In this document: positions 1-7,234 of the stretch, one piece after another
Layout: each line of letters begins with the position of its first letter
How positions within the stretch are numbered: position 1 is the stretch's first letter
Source: Deltaproteobacteria bacterium
GTDB lineage: Bacteria > Desulfobacterota > Syntrophia > Syntrophales > UBA5619
DNA length: 27,029 nucleotides
Assembly: GCA_026388345.1 (NCBI GenBank)
Contig: JAPLJY010000112.1
Location: 1 to 27,029 of the forward strand
Direction: 5' to 3'
The notes under the pieces: generated by a model
Database searches by the model: none
The model's input: the letters and a program-made list of their open reading frames with translations, nothing else
What the model was told of the DNA's origin: nothing
Translations under genes and position numbers: made by a program

Positions 1-1
1 G

Positions 2-139
2 CGCCGATGGCTTGAAGCCAATCCCGACGACGAGTTCGCGAAAGATGTTCGAGCCAAACTAACCTCGGAACCCGAGCGCTACGCCGCTTACACGCGTGAA
101 TACCTGGGCTGGGGCGTGTTCGCGCTGATGACGCGGTGA
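2..139 (+). CDS. 3' end of a hypothetical protein (partial)
   Basis: An open frame enters from the left edge and ends at TGA 137-139, leaving about 45 residues rich in charged residues and ending ..GWGVFALMTR. The start lies outside the window. I do not recognise the family. It is followed after about 45 bases by an attC-like palindrome, which is where the single gene of an integron cassette normally ends, so it is probably the gene of the preceding cassette. Confidence 0.5.
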   Translation, partial: RRWLEANPDDEFAKDVRAKLTSEPERYAAYTREYLGWGVFALMTR

Positions 140-185
140 TGAGGGGATTACCGGGCGACTCAGAAAGTGGGGAAAATCCAATCAT

Positions 186-305
186 GCCTAACAACTCATT
201 CAAGCCGACGCCGCTTCGCGGCGCGGCTTAATTCAAGCGTTCCCCCGGACGCGCTTCGCGCCTCCGGGGGAATCGCGGCGTTCACTTCGTTCGCCGCGAT
301 TAGGC
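186..305 (+). repeat. Integron attC-like recombination site with three hairpins
   Basis: The left end GCCTAAC (186-192) fits the attC 1L consensus RYYYAAC, and ATTAGGC (299-305) is its complement with one mismatch. Inside is a stem AAGCCG / CGGCTT (202-207, 224-229), one unpaired A at 208, a second stem CGCCGC / GCGGCG (209-214, 218-223) and a TTC loop. An unpaired base in the stem is a hallmark of attC. From memory, bases 186-241 closely resemble the attC of aadA-type resistance cassettes, but where those end GCGTTAGGC this one has GCGTT, then two more perfect hairpins (242-270 and 271-301), then AGGC. It may be a naturally long attC or one carrying an insertion. Confidence 0.65.
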
Positions 306-335
306 GGTACAGGCTCTCTAATGAAGGAGGCGATT

Positions 336-980
336 ATGCAATATCAAGACGCGAAAGCCGTAGCTGAGATTATCGCGATAGCCGTGGGTGGCGCTTGGGC
401 CATCTATGGCTTCTTTGTCTTACAGAAACGCAATAGAGTCACTACCGAACTCCGGAAGATGGAACTGGAAAGCCAAAAGACGGCATTGGAAACCTGTCAG
501 ATCGAACTCCAGTTGCGGCGCATAGCAGTGGTCCGCGTGGATATTTCGGCAGCGACCTTCCGCCAACCCGATGGATCCGGGTATTGCATCCTTGCAGATG
601 TCAGCTTGACAAACACCGGAAGCCGCGAAACGCGGATCGAATGGGATCGGCAGACTCCAGCATTTTTCGTTCGCCATGCGTCATTTGCGCCTGATGGCGT
701 ACCCTCATTCCATGGAGTCGAGATTGGAATGTGCCCGTGCAAGGTTCGCGACGCTAATGAAACGCCCGCTTCGACCATCATCAGAGCCGGCGCGACGGAG
801 CATCTTGCCTTCGCAGCACAGGTCGAGAAGCCCGGGATTTATCTCCTCTCCTTTCGAGGCCCATTGGATCCCAAAGAACAAGCCATTTCCAAAGAAGCAG
901 GCGCGACTTCGACCACCGCTTGGACGGCCCACCACTACATCATTGTTCCACAAGCGCCTTCGCCGCTCAACGACGCATGA
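336..980 (+). CDS. Hypothetical membrane-anchored protein
   Basis: The start ATG at 336 is preceded by a strong AAGGAGG at 323-329; an in-frame ATG at 321 lies before that site and is less likely. The 214-residue product has one hydrophobic segment near residues 5-25, then a charged stretch likely to be helical or coiled (about 28-52), then a soluble region rich in beta-type sequence containing several Cys (two as CPC). I do not recognise a family. The gene begins 30 bases after the attC-like site, as a cassette gene would. No recognisable attC follows it, so the cassette boundary to DUF488 may have decayed. Confidence 0.75.
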   Translation: MQYQDAKAVAEIIAIAVGGAWAIYGFFVLQKRNRVTTELRKMELESQKTALETCQIELQLRRIAVVRVDISAATFRQPDGSGYCILADVSLTNTGSRETRIEWDRQTPAFFVRHASFAPDGVPSFHGVEIGMCPCKVRDANETPASTIIRAGATEHLAFAAQVEKPGIYLLSFRGPLDPKEQAISKEAGATSTTAWTAHHYIIVPQAPSPLNDA

Positions 981-1033
981 AAGAGATCGAAATGCCTTGA
1001 TGCTTGTATCAATGTTTTTGACAGGAGGAAGCC

Positions 1034-1420
1034 ATGACCGTTAGCATCGTCAGGTTAGGCACAGCGCGAACCGAGGGCGAGGGCACTCGCATTGGAACGG
1101 TGCGTCGTCCGCCAAGGGGGGTGCCAAAGTCCGAGTTCGCATCGCAAAATTGGTACGACGTGTGGTTTCCAAATCTCGCTCCGAGCGCTGAAACCATGAA
1201 GCTTGGGCAAGAGGCAAGTACGCCAGCCCAGTGGGCCGCTTTCATTAAAAAATACCGAGCCGAGATGGCAACTCCGGAAATCAGCCGAACACTGGATTTG
1301 TTGGCGATCCTTTCACATCAGAGCAATTTTTCTGTCGGCTGCTACTGCGAGAATGAGGCACACTGTCATCGGTCGGTGCTGAGGGCGCTATTGGCCGAGA
1401 GGGGCGCAAAGCTTGAATGA
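1034..1420 (+). CDS. DUF488 family protein (YeaO-like)
   Basis: 128 residues, started by ATG after GGAGGAAG. The C-terminal motif GCYCENEAHCHR (about residues 102-113), followed by hydrophobic VLRALL, is the signature of the DUF488 / YeaO family, whose usual length is about 115-150 residues. The N-terminal region has the family's WYDVWFPNLAPS pattern. The biochemical role of the family is not established. It stands alone, transcribed in the same direction as all genes up to 8719, and its stop is followed by a spacer without an obvious attC. It is intact. Confidence 0.88.
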   Translation: MTVSIVRLGTARTEGEGTRIGTVRRPPRGVPKSEFASQNWYDVWFPNLAPSAETMKLGQEASTPAQWAAFIKKYRAEMATPEISRTLDLLAILSHQSNFSVGCYCENEAHCHRSVLRALLAERGAKLE

Positions 1421-1521
1421 TTGCCATGGAACGTAAGGATCTGACACCGGCACTAATGTCATTTCTCCTCCTTGCTGATTTTTTCCTTGGGCGGCAGGGA
1501 ACAGGGAGAGGACAGAAACCA

Positions 1522-2409
1522 ATGATCAGAAGAGTGATTGTGGTATCAATCTTTATAGCCGGTCTATTGATAGCTGGATTATCACAGGCATCGAGCGCAG
1601 TCATAGAAACCCAGCACCTCATCGTAAGCGATGCCACCGGCAAATTGTCGAATGATCAACTGAAAAGCTTGGCCGATCAAGCGCAAGCGATGTTGGGGCG
1701 CATTCTTGCATTCTGGTCTGCCGATTCCGGAGTAGACCGATTGGAAAAGATACGGGTCGTTTTCGACGTACCACGCAGGGATGTCTATTCTAGTGTCTTT
1801 TACTGGGGGAAAAAGGATGGTGGACGTATACGCATCGTTCAAGTCTTCAAATCTGAAGGATCGCCTCAAATGATGGCGCACAAGCTTACAAGCGCGGTAT
1901 TCCCCCAAAAGGATAAATTGATTCGCAACATGATGGGTATTCTTACAGAAGCGCAAGTCGGGAATCCGTTAACCTTTCCTATGTGTGGATTCAGCAGTAA
2001 CGAATGGGTATTGGCTCTTCTGGAAACGAAATCATACATCCCCCTAAACGAATTGGGACCTGATCATGAGTCATGGGGCATGAAGGACGACGGGGACGGC
2101 AAACTTGTGATTCTTGATAAAGCAAAACAACACAAGGCATATGCCGAAACGGGGTCTTTCGGAAATTATTTATTTAAGACTTATGGAATCAATAAGATAA
2201 AGCGGCTACAACGACTCTCCCAGGAGAAGGATAGGCCATGGCAGGACGTGTTCGGGATCAGTCTGCAGGAACTTGAGGCCAATTGGCTGAAGCATCTGAG
2301 GACGAATGGAGAAACAAGGGAGGAAAATGTGTCGATAGTATTAAAGTTGTTTGAAAGAAACCCCGGAACAGCCTGCTCGGAGGCACAGAAGCTTGCACCT
2401 ATGAAATAG
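1522..2409 (+). CDS. Exported peptidase-MA-like protein lacking the zinc-binding HExxH
   Basis: I start at ATG 1522 because it opens a classic signal peptide (charged MIRR, hydrophobic core, SQASSA cleavage region) and has an AGGGAGAGGA site upstream; the longer frame from 1417 adds an N-terminus that does not look real. The product is 295 residues. Its layout resembles the gluzincin 'peptidase MA' families: an N-terminal alpha/beta region, a MAHKLT segment where the family has HELTH, a second-helix region, then YAETGSFGNYLFKTYG and a C-terminal FGISLQELEANWLKHL. The HExxH metal and catalytic residues are replaced by HKLTS, so hydrolysis is unlikely. It is probably a periplasmic pseudoenzyme or a decayed gene. 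The family call rests on pattern memory. Confidence 0.65.
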   Translation: MIRRVIVVSIFIAGLLIAGLSQASSAVIETQHLIVSDATGKLSNDQLKSLADQAQAMLGRILAFWSADSGVDRLEKIRVVFDVPRRDVYSSVFYWGKKDGGRIRIVQVFKSEGSPQMMAHKLTSAVFPQKDKLIRNMMGILTEAQVGNPLTFPMCGFSSNEWVLALLETKSYIPLNELGPDHESWGMKDDGDGKLVILDKAKQHKAYAETGSFGNYLFKTYGINKIKRLQRLSQEKDRPWQDVFGISLQELEANWLKHLRTNGETREENVSIVLKLFERNPGTACSEAQKLAPMK

Positions 2410-2469
2410 TAGACAACCAAGGCAGTATGATTCAATTACTTACTCTGTTTTCCGCCCACCCTATCACTC

Positions 2470-2495
2470 CAGCGGACGGCTGCAAGCCGCCGCTG
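2470..2495 (+). repeat. attC-like stem with unpaired A (probable attC relic)
   Basis: CAGCGG (2470-2475), one unpaired A (2476), CGGCT, a three-base loop, AGCCG, CCGCTG (2490-2495). The arrangement of two stems around one bulged A with a 3-nt loop is the same as in the attC-like site at 202-229. The flanking core sites RYYYAAC and GTTRRRY are not recognisable, so if this is an attC it has lost its ends. The surrounding spacer (2410-2665) holds no gene. Around 2573-2610 it carries a C/G-rich segment with two similar CCCGG-type inverted pieces of unknown nature. Confidence 0.4.
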
Positions 2496-2665
2496 AGTTC
2501 TGTCGTGACACGTTTACTTGCCGGAGTAATAATACCTGCAACCTGTAAGGATACCAGTCGTTCAGATGAATGGTCCCGGGTTTCCCTCCCGGATCGAGTC
2601 CGGGGCAAGCTCTTGCTTTCGGATAGTTCTTGTGTCAATGTTTTTGCAGAAGGAGGTCCGTCCCC

Positions 2666-3727
2666 ATGACACATAGCCCTTCCATCCTGTTTCCGGCGCC
2701 GGTCCTCCGGCAATTGATGGAACAGTTGCTGTCGGCGGCAGGCTGCGGGGTGGAGGCCGCCTGCGTTACGGCCGATGTTCTTCTGGAGGCAGACCTCCGG
2801 GGCTACCCCACGCACGGGCTGCTGCGCCTGCCGACCATGATCCAGCGTCTGCAGACCGGGATGATCAATCCCGCCGCCCAGCCCCGAATCGTGACCGAGC
2901 GTGCCGGGAGCGCCCTCGTGGATGCGGACCGATCGCTGGGTCCCGTGGGCGCACTCTTCGGTGCGCGCCTCGCCGCGTGGAAGGCGAAGAACGCGGGGAC
3001 CGCTGCGGTGGGCGTGGTCAACGGAGACCACATCTGCATGGCGGGCTACTACGTGGAGCAGATCGCCCGGGCGGGCTGTGTCGGCATGATCACCAGCGTT
3101 ACCCAGCCGCTGGTTCACCCCCTTGGAGGCACCGAGCGGCTGCTGGGAACCAATCCGCTCGCCATCGCGATTCCCATCAACGGGCAAGATCCTCTGCTTC
3201 TGGATTTTGCCACAAGCGCGATCGCCTACGGCTCGGTCCTGACGGCAAAGGCTCGCGGGGATCGTCTTCCATCGGGGGTGGCCCTCGGACCGGACGGGAA
3301 CCCCACCACGGACCCCGGCCAGGCAGCCCAGGGGGCACTTTCCCCCTTCGCCGGCCACAAGGGCTTCGGTCTTTGCCTCTTCCTGGGCGTTCTCGCCGGC
3401 CCCATGCTGGGGGCGAAGGTAGGCAAGCCGCTTGGACAGGCGGTCCGGGAGGGGCACTACGACAAGGGGGATCTCTTTGTCGCGCTCGACCCATCCGCCT
3501 TCGCGGATCCCGAGCTCTTCACAGAGGCCGTCGAGGCCCATCTCGCAGAGGTGAAGTCTTGCCGCAAGGCCCCTGGCGTGACGGAGGTCCGGTTGCCGGG
3601 CGAGCGGGCCCGCGCCGAGAAGGTGCGCCGGCTGCGAGCGGGGGTACCGATCGAAGCAGAGGTCTGGCGAGAAGTCGTCGGCATCGCCGGGAAGTTGAAG
3701 GTAGCGCTGCCGGCCGATCACGGATGA
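2666..3727 (+). CDS. Malate/L-lactate dehydrogenase family (Ldh_2) oxidoreductase
   Basis: 353 residues, from ATG 2666 with AAGGAGG at 2650-2656; the frame upstream of it is not protein-like. This is the Ldh_2 fold used by L-sulfolactate, ureidoglycolate and delta1-piperideine-2-carboxylate dehydrogenases, which reduce or oxidise 2-oxo/2-hydroxy acids with NAD(P). Visible family marks are RGYPTHGLLRLP with the conserved His50, the NGDHICMAGYYVEQ segment, GTNPLAIAIP, DFATSAIAYG and GHKGFGLCLFL near the C-terminal third. Length is normal for the family (about 335-360). The substrate cannot be told from sequence alone. At about 1.06 kb it is large for an integron cassette, and it is more GC-rich than the genes on either side. 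Confidence 0.88.
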   Translation: MTHSPSILFPAPVLRQLMEQLLSAAGCGVEAACVTADVLLEADLRGYPTHGLLRLPTMIQRLQTGMINPAAQPRIVTERAGSALVDADRSLGPVGALFGARLAAWKAKNAGTAAVGVVNGDHICMAGYYVEQIARAGCVGMITSVTQPLVHPLGGTERLLGTNPLAIAIPINGQDPLLLDFATSAIAYGSVLTAKARGDRLPSGVALGPDGNPTTDPGQAAQGALSPFAGHKGFGLCLFLGVLAGPMLGAKVGKPLGQAVREGHYDKGDLFVALDPSAFADPELFTEAVEAHLAEVKSCRKAPGVTEVRLPGERARAEKVRRLRAGVPIEAEVWREVVGIAGKLKVALPADHG

Positions 3728-3741
3728 CTCGATATCGGGTA

Positions 3742-3761
3742 GCCGGGGGTTTCCCCCCGGC
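3742..3761 (+). repeat. GC-rich hairpin between two genes
   Basis: GCCGGGGG (3742-3749) pairs perfectly with CCCCCGGC (3754-3761) around a 4-base loop, 14 bases after the dehydrogenase stop and about 30 before the next start. It lacks a T-run, so it is a weak terminator candidate. The surrounding string resembles sequence I associate with the borders of group II introns, but no intron domain V or reverse transcriptase is visible. Confidence 0.45.
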
Positions 3762-3792
3762 CCCACACCAATTGCTTTTCGAAGGATACAAT

Positions 3793-4746
3793 ATGGAAAC
3801 ACGCCGTGGCTTCATCAAGAAAAGTGCTGTTATCGGCGGCGCTCTGTGCCTCCCGGTTTCTCTGACGCGTGAAAGCCGGGCAGCTTATCCTGACTTAAAA
3901 ACGCGCAATCCGAAAAGGATGCTGGTTTTATGGTATAGTCAGACCGGCCAAACGCGCAGACATGCCAGGCATATCGGCTGCATTCTTAAAGGAAAAGGTC
4001 TTGCGGTAGATGCATTCGATATGCAGGAATTCGATAAAAACCAGCTGTCGAATTACGATCTCATCATTGTCGGTACGCCGGTATTTTACTATGATACTCC
4101 CGCCAATGTCGGCGAGTGGCTGGAAACGATTCCTTCCATCAAAGGGACACCGGTGGCAGCCTTTGTTTCCTTCGGCGGCCCCGAAGGCAATCAGCATAAC
4201 GCGTCAAGCCACATTCTCAAACTTTTGGCGGACAAAGGCGGGGTCCCTGTTGGAAGGGATACCTTCAGGAATATTGCTTCGTATCCAACGCCCAACTGGA
4301 GCAATCCCAAACAGATTTCCGGGCAACATCTGCCCAATGCGGCAACGTTTGATCAGGTGCGCCGTTTTACTGCAGATGTTATGGAAAGAATTACCCTCGG
4401 CGAAACCATTTCTGTCGGATATGAAGTATCGTTGAGGGAGGGATTGAGTTGGCTCCCTCTGGTCTGGCTGAACAAGAAGGCGATCAGCAAGCATACGGTG
4501 GATGCCCAAAAATGTATCGGCTGTCAAACCTGCGTGAGAAAATGCCCAACCAAGGCCATCAATCCCTCCCAGCAAACGGTTGATCGGGATAAGTGTCTGG
4601 CCTGCTTCGGCTGTCTGAACAATTGCCCTGCCGATGCCGTGGTGATGGAGTACAGGGGCGAGCGTCTATACGGTTTCCCGGAATATCTGAAGCGAAACAA
4701 GATTACGATTATGGAACCAGCGGAACTGAACACATGCAGCCTGTAA
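3793..4746 (+). CDS. Tat-exported flavodoxin-ferredoxin fusion (EFR1-type)
   Basis: 317 residues from ATG 3793, preceded by GAAGGA. The N-terminus ETRRGFIKKSAVIGG is a textbook twin-arginine (Tat) signal, pointing to export of a folded, cofactor-loaded protein. Residues about 40-200 form a flavodoxin-like FMN domain (LVLWYSQTGQT phosphate loop, DLIIVGTPVFYYDTPANV). The C-terminus carries two [4Fe-4S] ferredoxin motifs: Cys 241, 244, 247, 251 (CIGCQTCVRKCP) and Cys 268, 271, 274, 278 (CLACFGCLNNCP). The architecture is that of EFR1-family ferrodoxins. It presumably moves electrons in the periplasm; the partner is not evident from its neighbours. Confidence 0.85.
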   Translation: METRRGFIKKSAVIGGALCLPVSLTRESRAAYPDLKTRNPKRMLVLWYSQTGQTRRHARHIGCILKGKGLAVDAFDMQEFDKNQLSNYDLIIVGTPVFYYDTPANVGEWLETIPSIKGTPVAAFVSFGGPEGNQHNASSHILKLLADKGGVPVGRDTFRNIASYPTPNWSNPKQISGQHLPNAATFDQVRRFTADVMERITLGETISVGYEVSLREGLSWLPLVWLNKKAISKHTVDAQKCIGCQTCVRKCPTKAINPSQQTVDRDKCLACFGCLNNCPADAVVMEYRGERLYGFPEYLKRNKITIMEPAELNTCSL

Positions 4747-4783
4747 TGATATGGAATCTACCTGAATATCGAAAAGGGTCGCC

Positions 4784-4790
4784 GTTAGGC
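4784..4790 (+). repeat. GTTAGGC core site at the start of the DUF3088 cassette
   Basis: GTTAGGC is an exact match to the attC/attI core GTTRRRY, cut between G and T by integron integrases. It lies 24 bases upstream of the DUF3088 start, the normal position of the 5' boundary of a gene cassette. The partner 1L site is weak: GCCTGTA at 4738-4744, overlapping the preceding stop codon, is the best candidate, which would make a short, degenerate attC of about 53 bp. Confidence 0.45.
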
Positions 4791-4813
4791 GCTAAATTCT
4801 AAGGAGGTAAGTT

Positions 4814-5161
4814 ATGTTAAAACATGTTTTGTTCTTGCTGAAGCCTGGTTTTTATGACGAAAAAGGAGGACCCTTTTTTTGTCCGGGTTGCGCAGGGGTA
4901 GAGGGTTTTCTAAAGTATGCGCCACAAGTTGAGAGTCAGCTTGATGTGCGGAGAATCGAGTTTCAGAGACCTCGCAGGGAAATTGTTGAATTGCTCGGCG
5001 CTTCGAATCAGGGATGTCCTGTATTGGTGCTTGTCGGAGCTTCCGACCTCCCGGCCGAAGCAAAAAAGAGCGAGGAGACTGGAAAAGCCTACATCTCAGG
5101 AACTATCCAGATATGCGAGTTTTTGGGCCGAACATTCGGCGTTGTCAGACCTCATCCGTAA
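4814..5161 (+). CDS. DUF3088 family protein, thioredoxin-like
   Basis: 115 residues, started by ATG after a strong AAGGAGG. The sequence matches my memory of DUF3088 proteins: LFLLKPGFYDEKGGPFFCPGC at the N-terminus, EGFLKYAPQ, LDVRRIEFQRPR, NQGCPVLVL and a C-terminal ISGTIQICEFLGRTFG. The layout (CPGC near the end of beta1, a cis-Pro-like CPVL segment) suggests a thioredoxin fold with a possibly redox-active Cys pair. Function is not known for the family. It sits between a GTTAGGC core and a degenerate attC-like palindrome, as a single-gene cassette would. Confidence 0.82.
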   Translation: MLKHVLFLLKPGFYDEKGGPFFCPGCAGVEGFLKYAPQVESQLDVRRIEFQRPRREIVELLGASNQGCPVLVLVGASDLPAEAKKSEETGKAYISGTIQICEFLGRTFGVVRPHP

Positions 5162-5174
5162 TTGTGGTATTTTC

Positions 5175-5242
5175 ACCTGACATCGGGCCGGTCAAGGATA
5201 CACGGAAAACATACCCGCGCACCTGTCTGCCCGGCGTTATGT
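5175..5242 (+). repeat. Degenerate attC-like palindrome
   Basis: The 68-base spacer begins ACCTGAC and ends GTTATGT; these would be 1L and 1R with two mismatches to each other. Internal CGGGC and GCCCG are complementary at equal distances from the ends. Length and position (just after a small cassette-like gene) suit an attC site. The core is off consensus, so it would be expected to recombine poorly or not at all. Confidence 0.4.
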
Positions 5243-5303
5243 GAAAAGACTGGAGAAGTATCAGCGACCATGAAAATATCAGTCCAAAAAAAGGAGGTTG
5301 AAG

Positions 5304-5657
5304 ATGATCGCGCGACAATTGATCGAGACTTATCACAACGCATGGACCACCGGTGACTTCGTCACGGCACGCCGCTGCCTCGCAGATGATCTTGACTTCA
5401 AAGGCAGCATCGACACCTTCCACAAGGCCGATGATTTCATCGGCGCGCTGAAACGGTTCCAGGGCATGCTGCGAGGCGTAAAGCTTCTCAAGAGTTTCTT
5501 CGACCAGGACGGCGCCGCCTTATTGTATGACTGCGACACCGTGACCCCGGCCGGAGTGATTCGAACCTCCGAGTTCTTCACCACAACGAGCGGAAAGATC
5601 AGCGCAATTCAACTGGTCTTTGACGCCTCGGAACTGCGCAAACTCATGCAGCCATAG
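5304..5657 (+). CDS. SnoaL/NTF2-like protein
   Basis: 117 residues, from ATG 5304 with AAGGAGG at 5291-5297 and 6-base spacing; a TTG at 5298 is possible but too close to the site. The pattern LIETYHNAWTTGDF...RCLADDLDFKGSIDTFHKADDFIGAL and the C-terminal FFTTTSGKISAIQLVFD is the usual NTF2-like (SnoaL) alpha+beta barrel layout and length. Members range from polyketide cyclases to orphan small-molecule binders; nothing here fixes the ligand. No signal peptide, so cytosolic. Confidence 0.8.
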   Translation: MIARQLIETYHNAWTTGDFVTARRCLADDLDFKGSIDTFHKADDFIGALKRFQGMLRGVKLLKSFFDQDGAALLYDCDTVTPAGVIRTSEFFTTTSGKISAIQLVFDASELRKLMQP

Positions 5658-5672
5658 CAGTTCCAATACGAT

Positions 5673-5746
5673 GCAACGGCTGACAGGGGCTATCAAGGCG
5701 GTCAACACGGCCGCTGCGCGATAAAGCCTCGCAGTGCCGGTTACCT
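5673..5746 (+). repeat. Degenerate attC-like palindrome
   Basis: The left arm starting GCAAC GGC (5673-5680) and the right arm ending GCCGGTTAC (to about 5744) are complementary with a few mismatches over about 20 bases, enclosing a GC-rich centre with TATC / GATA and GCGG / CCGC pairs. It fills the spacer between two small same-strand genes. The core GTTACCT departs from GTTRRRY. Confidence 0.3.
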
Positions 5747-5766
5747 TTTCGTTGGAGGAGTCCGTC

Positions 5767-6141
5767 ATGGCTGACTTGTTATTGTGGCTATATCTGGCCA
5801 ATTCAGTACTATTAATCAATCATGAAATTGATTCCGCTTACTGGAAAGAATGGGAACTATTTAAACTTCCAGGCGGCATTGCCGGCTTCCTGCTGCTCCA
5901 TTTTCCGCTATTGCTTTTTATTCTCTGGGGATTAATATTCATTTCCAGGCATTCCTCATCAGGCAACATTTTTTCATTAATATTAAGCCTCGGTGGTATT
6001 TTTGCTTTTGTCATTCATGCGTATTTTCTCAGGAAAGGGCGAAAAGAATTTGATCAACCCATTTCAAAATGCATACTCGCAGCGACACTGCTTGTGTCCA
6101 TCATTCAGTTGGCGGCTACTCTTTATATGATGATGATTTAA
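5767..6141 (+). CDS. Small integral membrane protein (DUF6713-like)
   Basis: 124 residues from ATG 5767 after GGAGGAG; the in-frame ATG at 5734 precedes that site and is rejected. Four hydrophobic segments are visible (about residues 3-17, 35-57, 67-83, 100-120). The conserved-looking core LYLANSVLLINHEIDSAYWK followed by WELFKLPGG resembles the family labelled DUF6713, an identification from memory. A conserved His-Glu-Asp (HEID) just after the first helix could be a functional site. No function is known. It is probably one gene of the cassette series. Confidence 0.75.
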   Translation: MADLLLWLYLANSVLLINHEIDSAYWKEWELFKLPGGIAGFLLLHFPLLLFILWGLIFISRHSSSGNIFSLILSLGGIFAFVIHAYFLRKGRKEFDQPISKCILAATLLVSIIQLAATLYMMMI

Positions 6142-6143
6142 GT

Positions 6144-6205
6144 ATCAAAGCGCTCAAGAGAGTCGCGGTATAAGGCTGCCGCGCCTCTTGGATTTCACAT
6201 TGGAT
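6144..6205 (+). repeat. Imperfect palindrome, attC-like
   Basis: CAAGAG (6155-6160) pairs with CTCTTG (6185-6190), with a GC-rich inner stem and an outer partial match between ATCAAAG (6144-6150) and ATTGGAT (6199-6205). The length (62) and place between two cassette-like genes suit an attC remnant. The T-run expected of a terminator is absent. Confidence 0.3.
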
Positions 6206-6222
6206 CTCAAATGAGGATCAGC

Positions 6223-6699
6223 ATGGGAATAAATTCAAAAGACAGAGCGGCTGTTAAAATACCACCCCCACTTATTTTTTTCGCATGTTTGGGTGCCGGC
6301 GTCTTTCTGGAGTATTTATTTCCATTTCGGGTTGTCGGTTGCGCATGGACATTTCGAATGGTTGTTGGTTGTTTTCTAATTGTTGTTTCAAGTTTCATCG
6401 CGATCAGCGCTTTTAAAGCGCTGATCAATAACAAGACCCCATTTGACCCTGCAAAACCTACGGTGAGAATCGTTCGCGAGGGTTCCTTCCGATTTTCCCG
6501 CAATCCTTTGTACCTTGCCCTTTTGTTATTGCTTGGCGGAATTGCCGTTTTGCAATGTTCCATATGGCTTGTATTCGCGCTGATCATACTTTTTATCCTC
6601 CTTGAACGTTTTGCAGTCAGACCGGAAGAGAAATATCTGACAGACAAATTCGGTGACGATTATTTGGATTATAAGGCTTCAGTCAGGCGTTGGATTTGA
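6223..6699 (+). CDS. ICMT/PEMT-like integral membrane methyltransferase family protein
   Basis: I prefer ATG 6223, which has GAGGA at 6213-6217 just upstream; ATG 6211 has no ribosome site. The 158-residue product has about four to five membrane segments. The C-terminal half carries the isoprenylcysteine methyltransferase / phospholipid methyltransferase signature: FRFSRNPLYLALLLLLGG, then EEKYLTDKFGDDYLDYKASVRRWI. Family members methylate membrane-embedded or lipid substrates with S-adenosylmethionine, the RNPxY..E(E) residues lining the cofactor site. The bacterial substrate is unknown. Confidence 0.85.
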   Translation: MGINSKDRAAVKIPPPLIFFACLGAGVFLEYLFPFRVVGCAWTFRMVVGCFLIVVSSFIAISAFKALINNKTPFDPAKPTVRIVREGSFRFSRNPLYLALLLLLGGIAVLQCSIWLVFALIILFILLERFAVRPEEKYLTDKFGDDYLDYKASVRRWI

Positions 6700-6771
6700 A
6701 CAGGGGAAAAGAGGGAATGTATCGATGATAGCCGGACCGGCATTACCGGTGCATGGCTTAAGGAGGGGCAA

Positions 6772-6870
6772 ATGCGCATCGTAAAGATCATTCTGGCCAT
6801 AGCGGTTCTGATCGTGATTTAAGCGGCAGGATTCGTTTACCTCGCACCCGAGAGTGCCGTGCATAGCTGC
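6772..6870 (+). pseudogene. 5' fragment copy of the alpha/beta hydrolase at 7787
   Basis: The sequence from about 6760 (AAGGAGGGGCAAATG) to about 6865 repeats the start of the hydrolase gene at 7774-7880, at roughly 90 percent identity by eye. It encodes the same N-terminal anchor (MRIVKIILAIAVLIVI), but codon 17 is TAA (6820-6822) where the intact gene has GCG, and similarity stops abruptly after GTGCAT. Frame continues as APESAVH, so the stop is the main lesion before the break. An intact-looking attC site begins 14 bases later, as if the middle and end of the cassette had been deleted. Confidence 0.8.
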
Positions 6871-6883
6871 GCAAAGCTCCATG

Positions 6884-6946
6884 ACCCAACCAGTCGCTCC
6901 GGCGGACCCGCAAAATTCAGCGGGCCATTGAGTTCATGCGTTGGGT
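6884..6946 (+). repeat. Integron attC site
   Basis: The best attC candidate in the window. ACCCAAC (6884-6890) matches 1L RYYYAAC, GTTGGGT (6940-6946) matches 1R GTTRRRY, and the two are exact complements. Inside, GG, one unpaired A (6906), CCCGC (6907-6911), an 8-base loop, then GCGGG and CC form the central stem, with the same bulged-A design as at 202-229 and 2470-2495. The 63-bp length is within the usual 57-141 range. It closes the truncated hydrolase cassette. Confidence 0.7.
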
Positions 6947-7045
6947 GCATGGACAATTGAAACGGCAGATGCTATAGTATGGCTGAGGTTATTGAACATG
7001 GCCAATACATACACAGTATTCACAAAATAGGCGGCTAATGCAGAC

Positions 7046-7234
7046 ATGAAGATGATTCGCACCCAAACAACATTGAAAAAGATTTCCAAAGAGGATGACA
7101 GCTTCGTCCGTGCTCCTGAGGCGGAGTGTGTATCATTCATGTGGGAGTTGACGGCAGAGCTGTGGTCGCTCAAAGGAGCTGAGTATGTTGAACGAAGATT
7201 ACCGCGACATGTTACACATCTTACTCGACAATGA
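7046..7234 (+). CDS. Small protein upstream of a nucleotidyltransferase gene
   Basis: 62 residues, MKMIRTQTTLKKISKEDD... with a conserved-looking core ECVSFMWELTAELWSLKG and an Arg-rich tail. From memory, similar small proteins sit directly upstream of MNT-type nucleotidyltransferases, overlapping their start; here the overlap is 50 bases, and the downstream ribosome site AAAGGAG lies inside this gene. No strong ribosome site precedes the ATG. It may be a partner in a two-gene module, possibly toxin-antitoxin-like, but that is inference. Confidence 0.6.
   Translation: MKMIRTQTTLKKISKEDDSFVRAPEAECVSFMWELTAELWSLKGAEYVERRLPRHVTHLTRQ

Noticed and set aside
167..367. 66-codon frame across the attC-like site
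   Set aside because: It runs through palindromic DNA and overlaps the true ribosome site of the gene at 336; no domain.
3728..3770. Possible group II intron border
   Set aside because: The string resembles such borders from memory, but there is no domain V, reverse transcriptase or matching 3' end in the window.
2977..3792. Open frame leading into the flavodoxin-ferredoxin gene
   Set aside because: The upstream part is a frame shadow of the dehydrogenase; the Tat signal and ribosome site place the start at 3793.
2432..3802. Long open frame antisense to the Ldh_2 dehydrogenase
   Set aside because: GC-rich shadow frame with low-complexity Arg/Gly-rich product and no domain; the sense strand is a clear enzyme.
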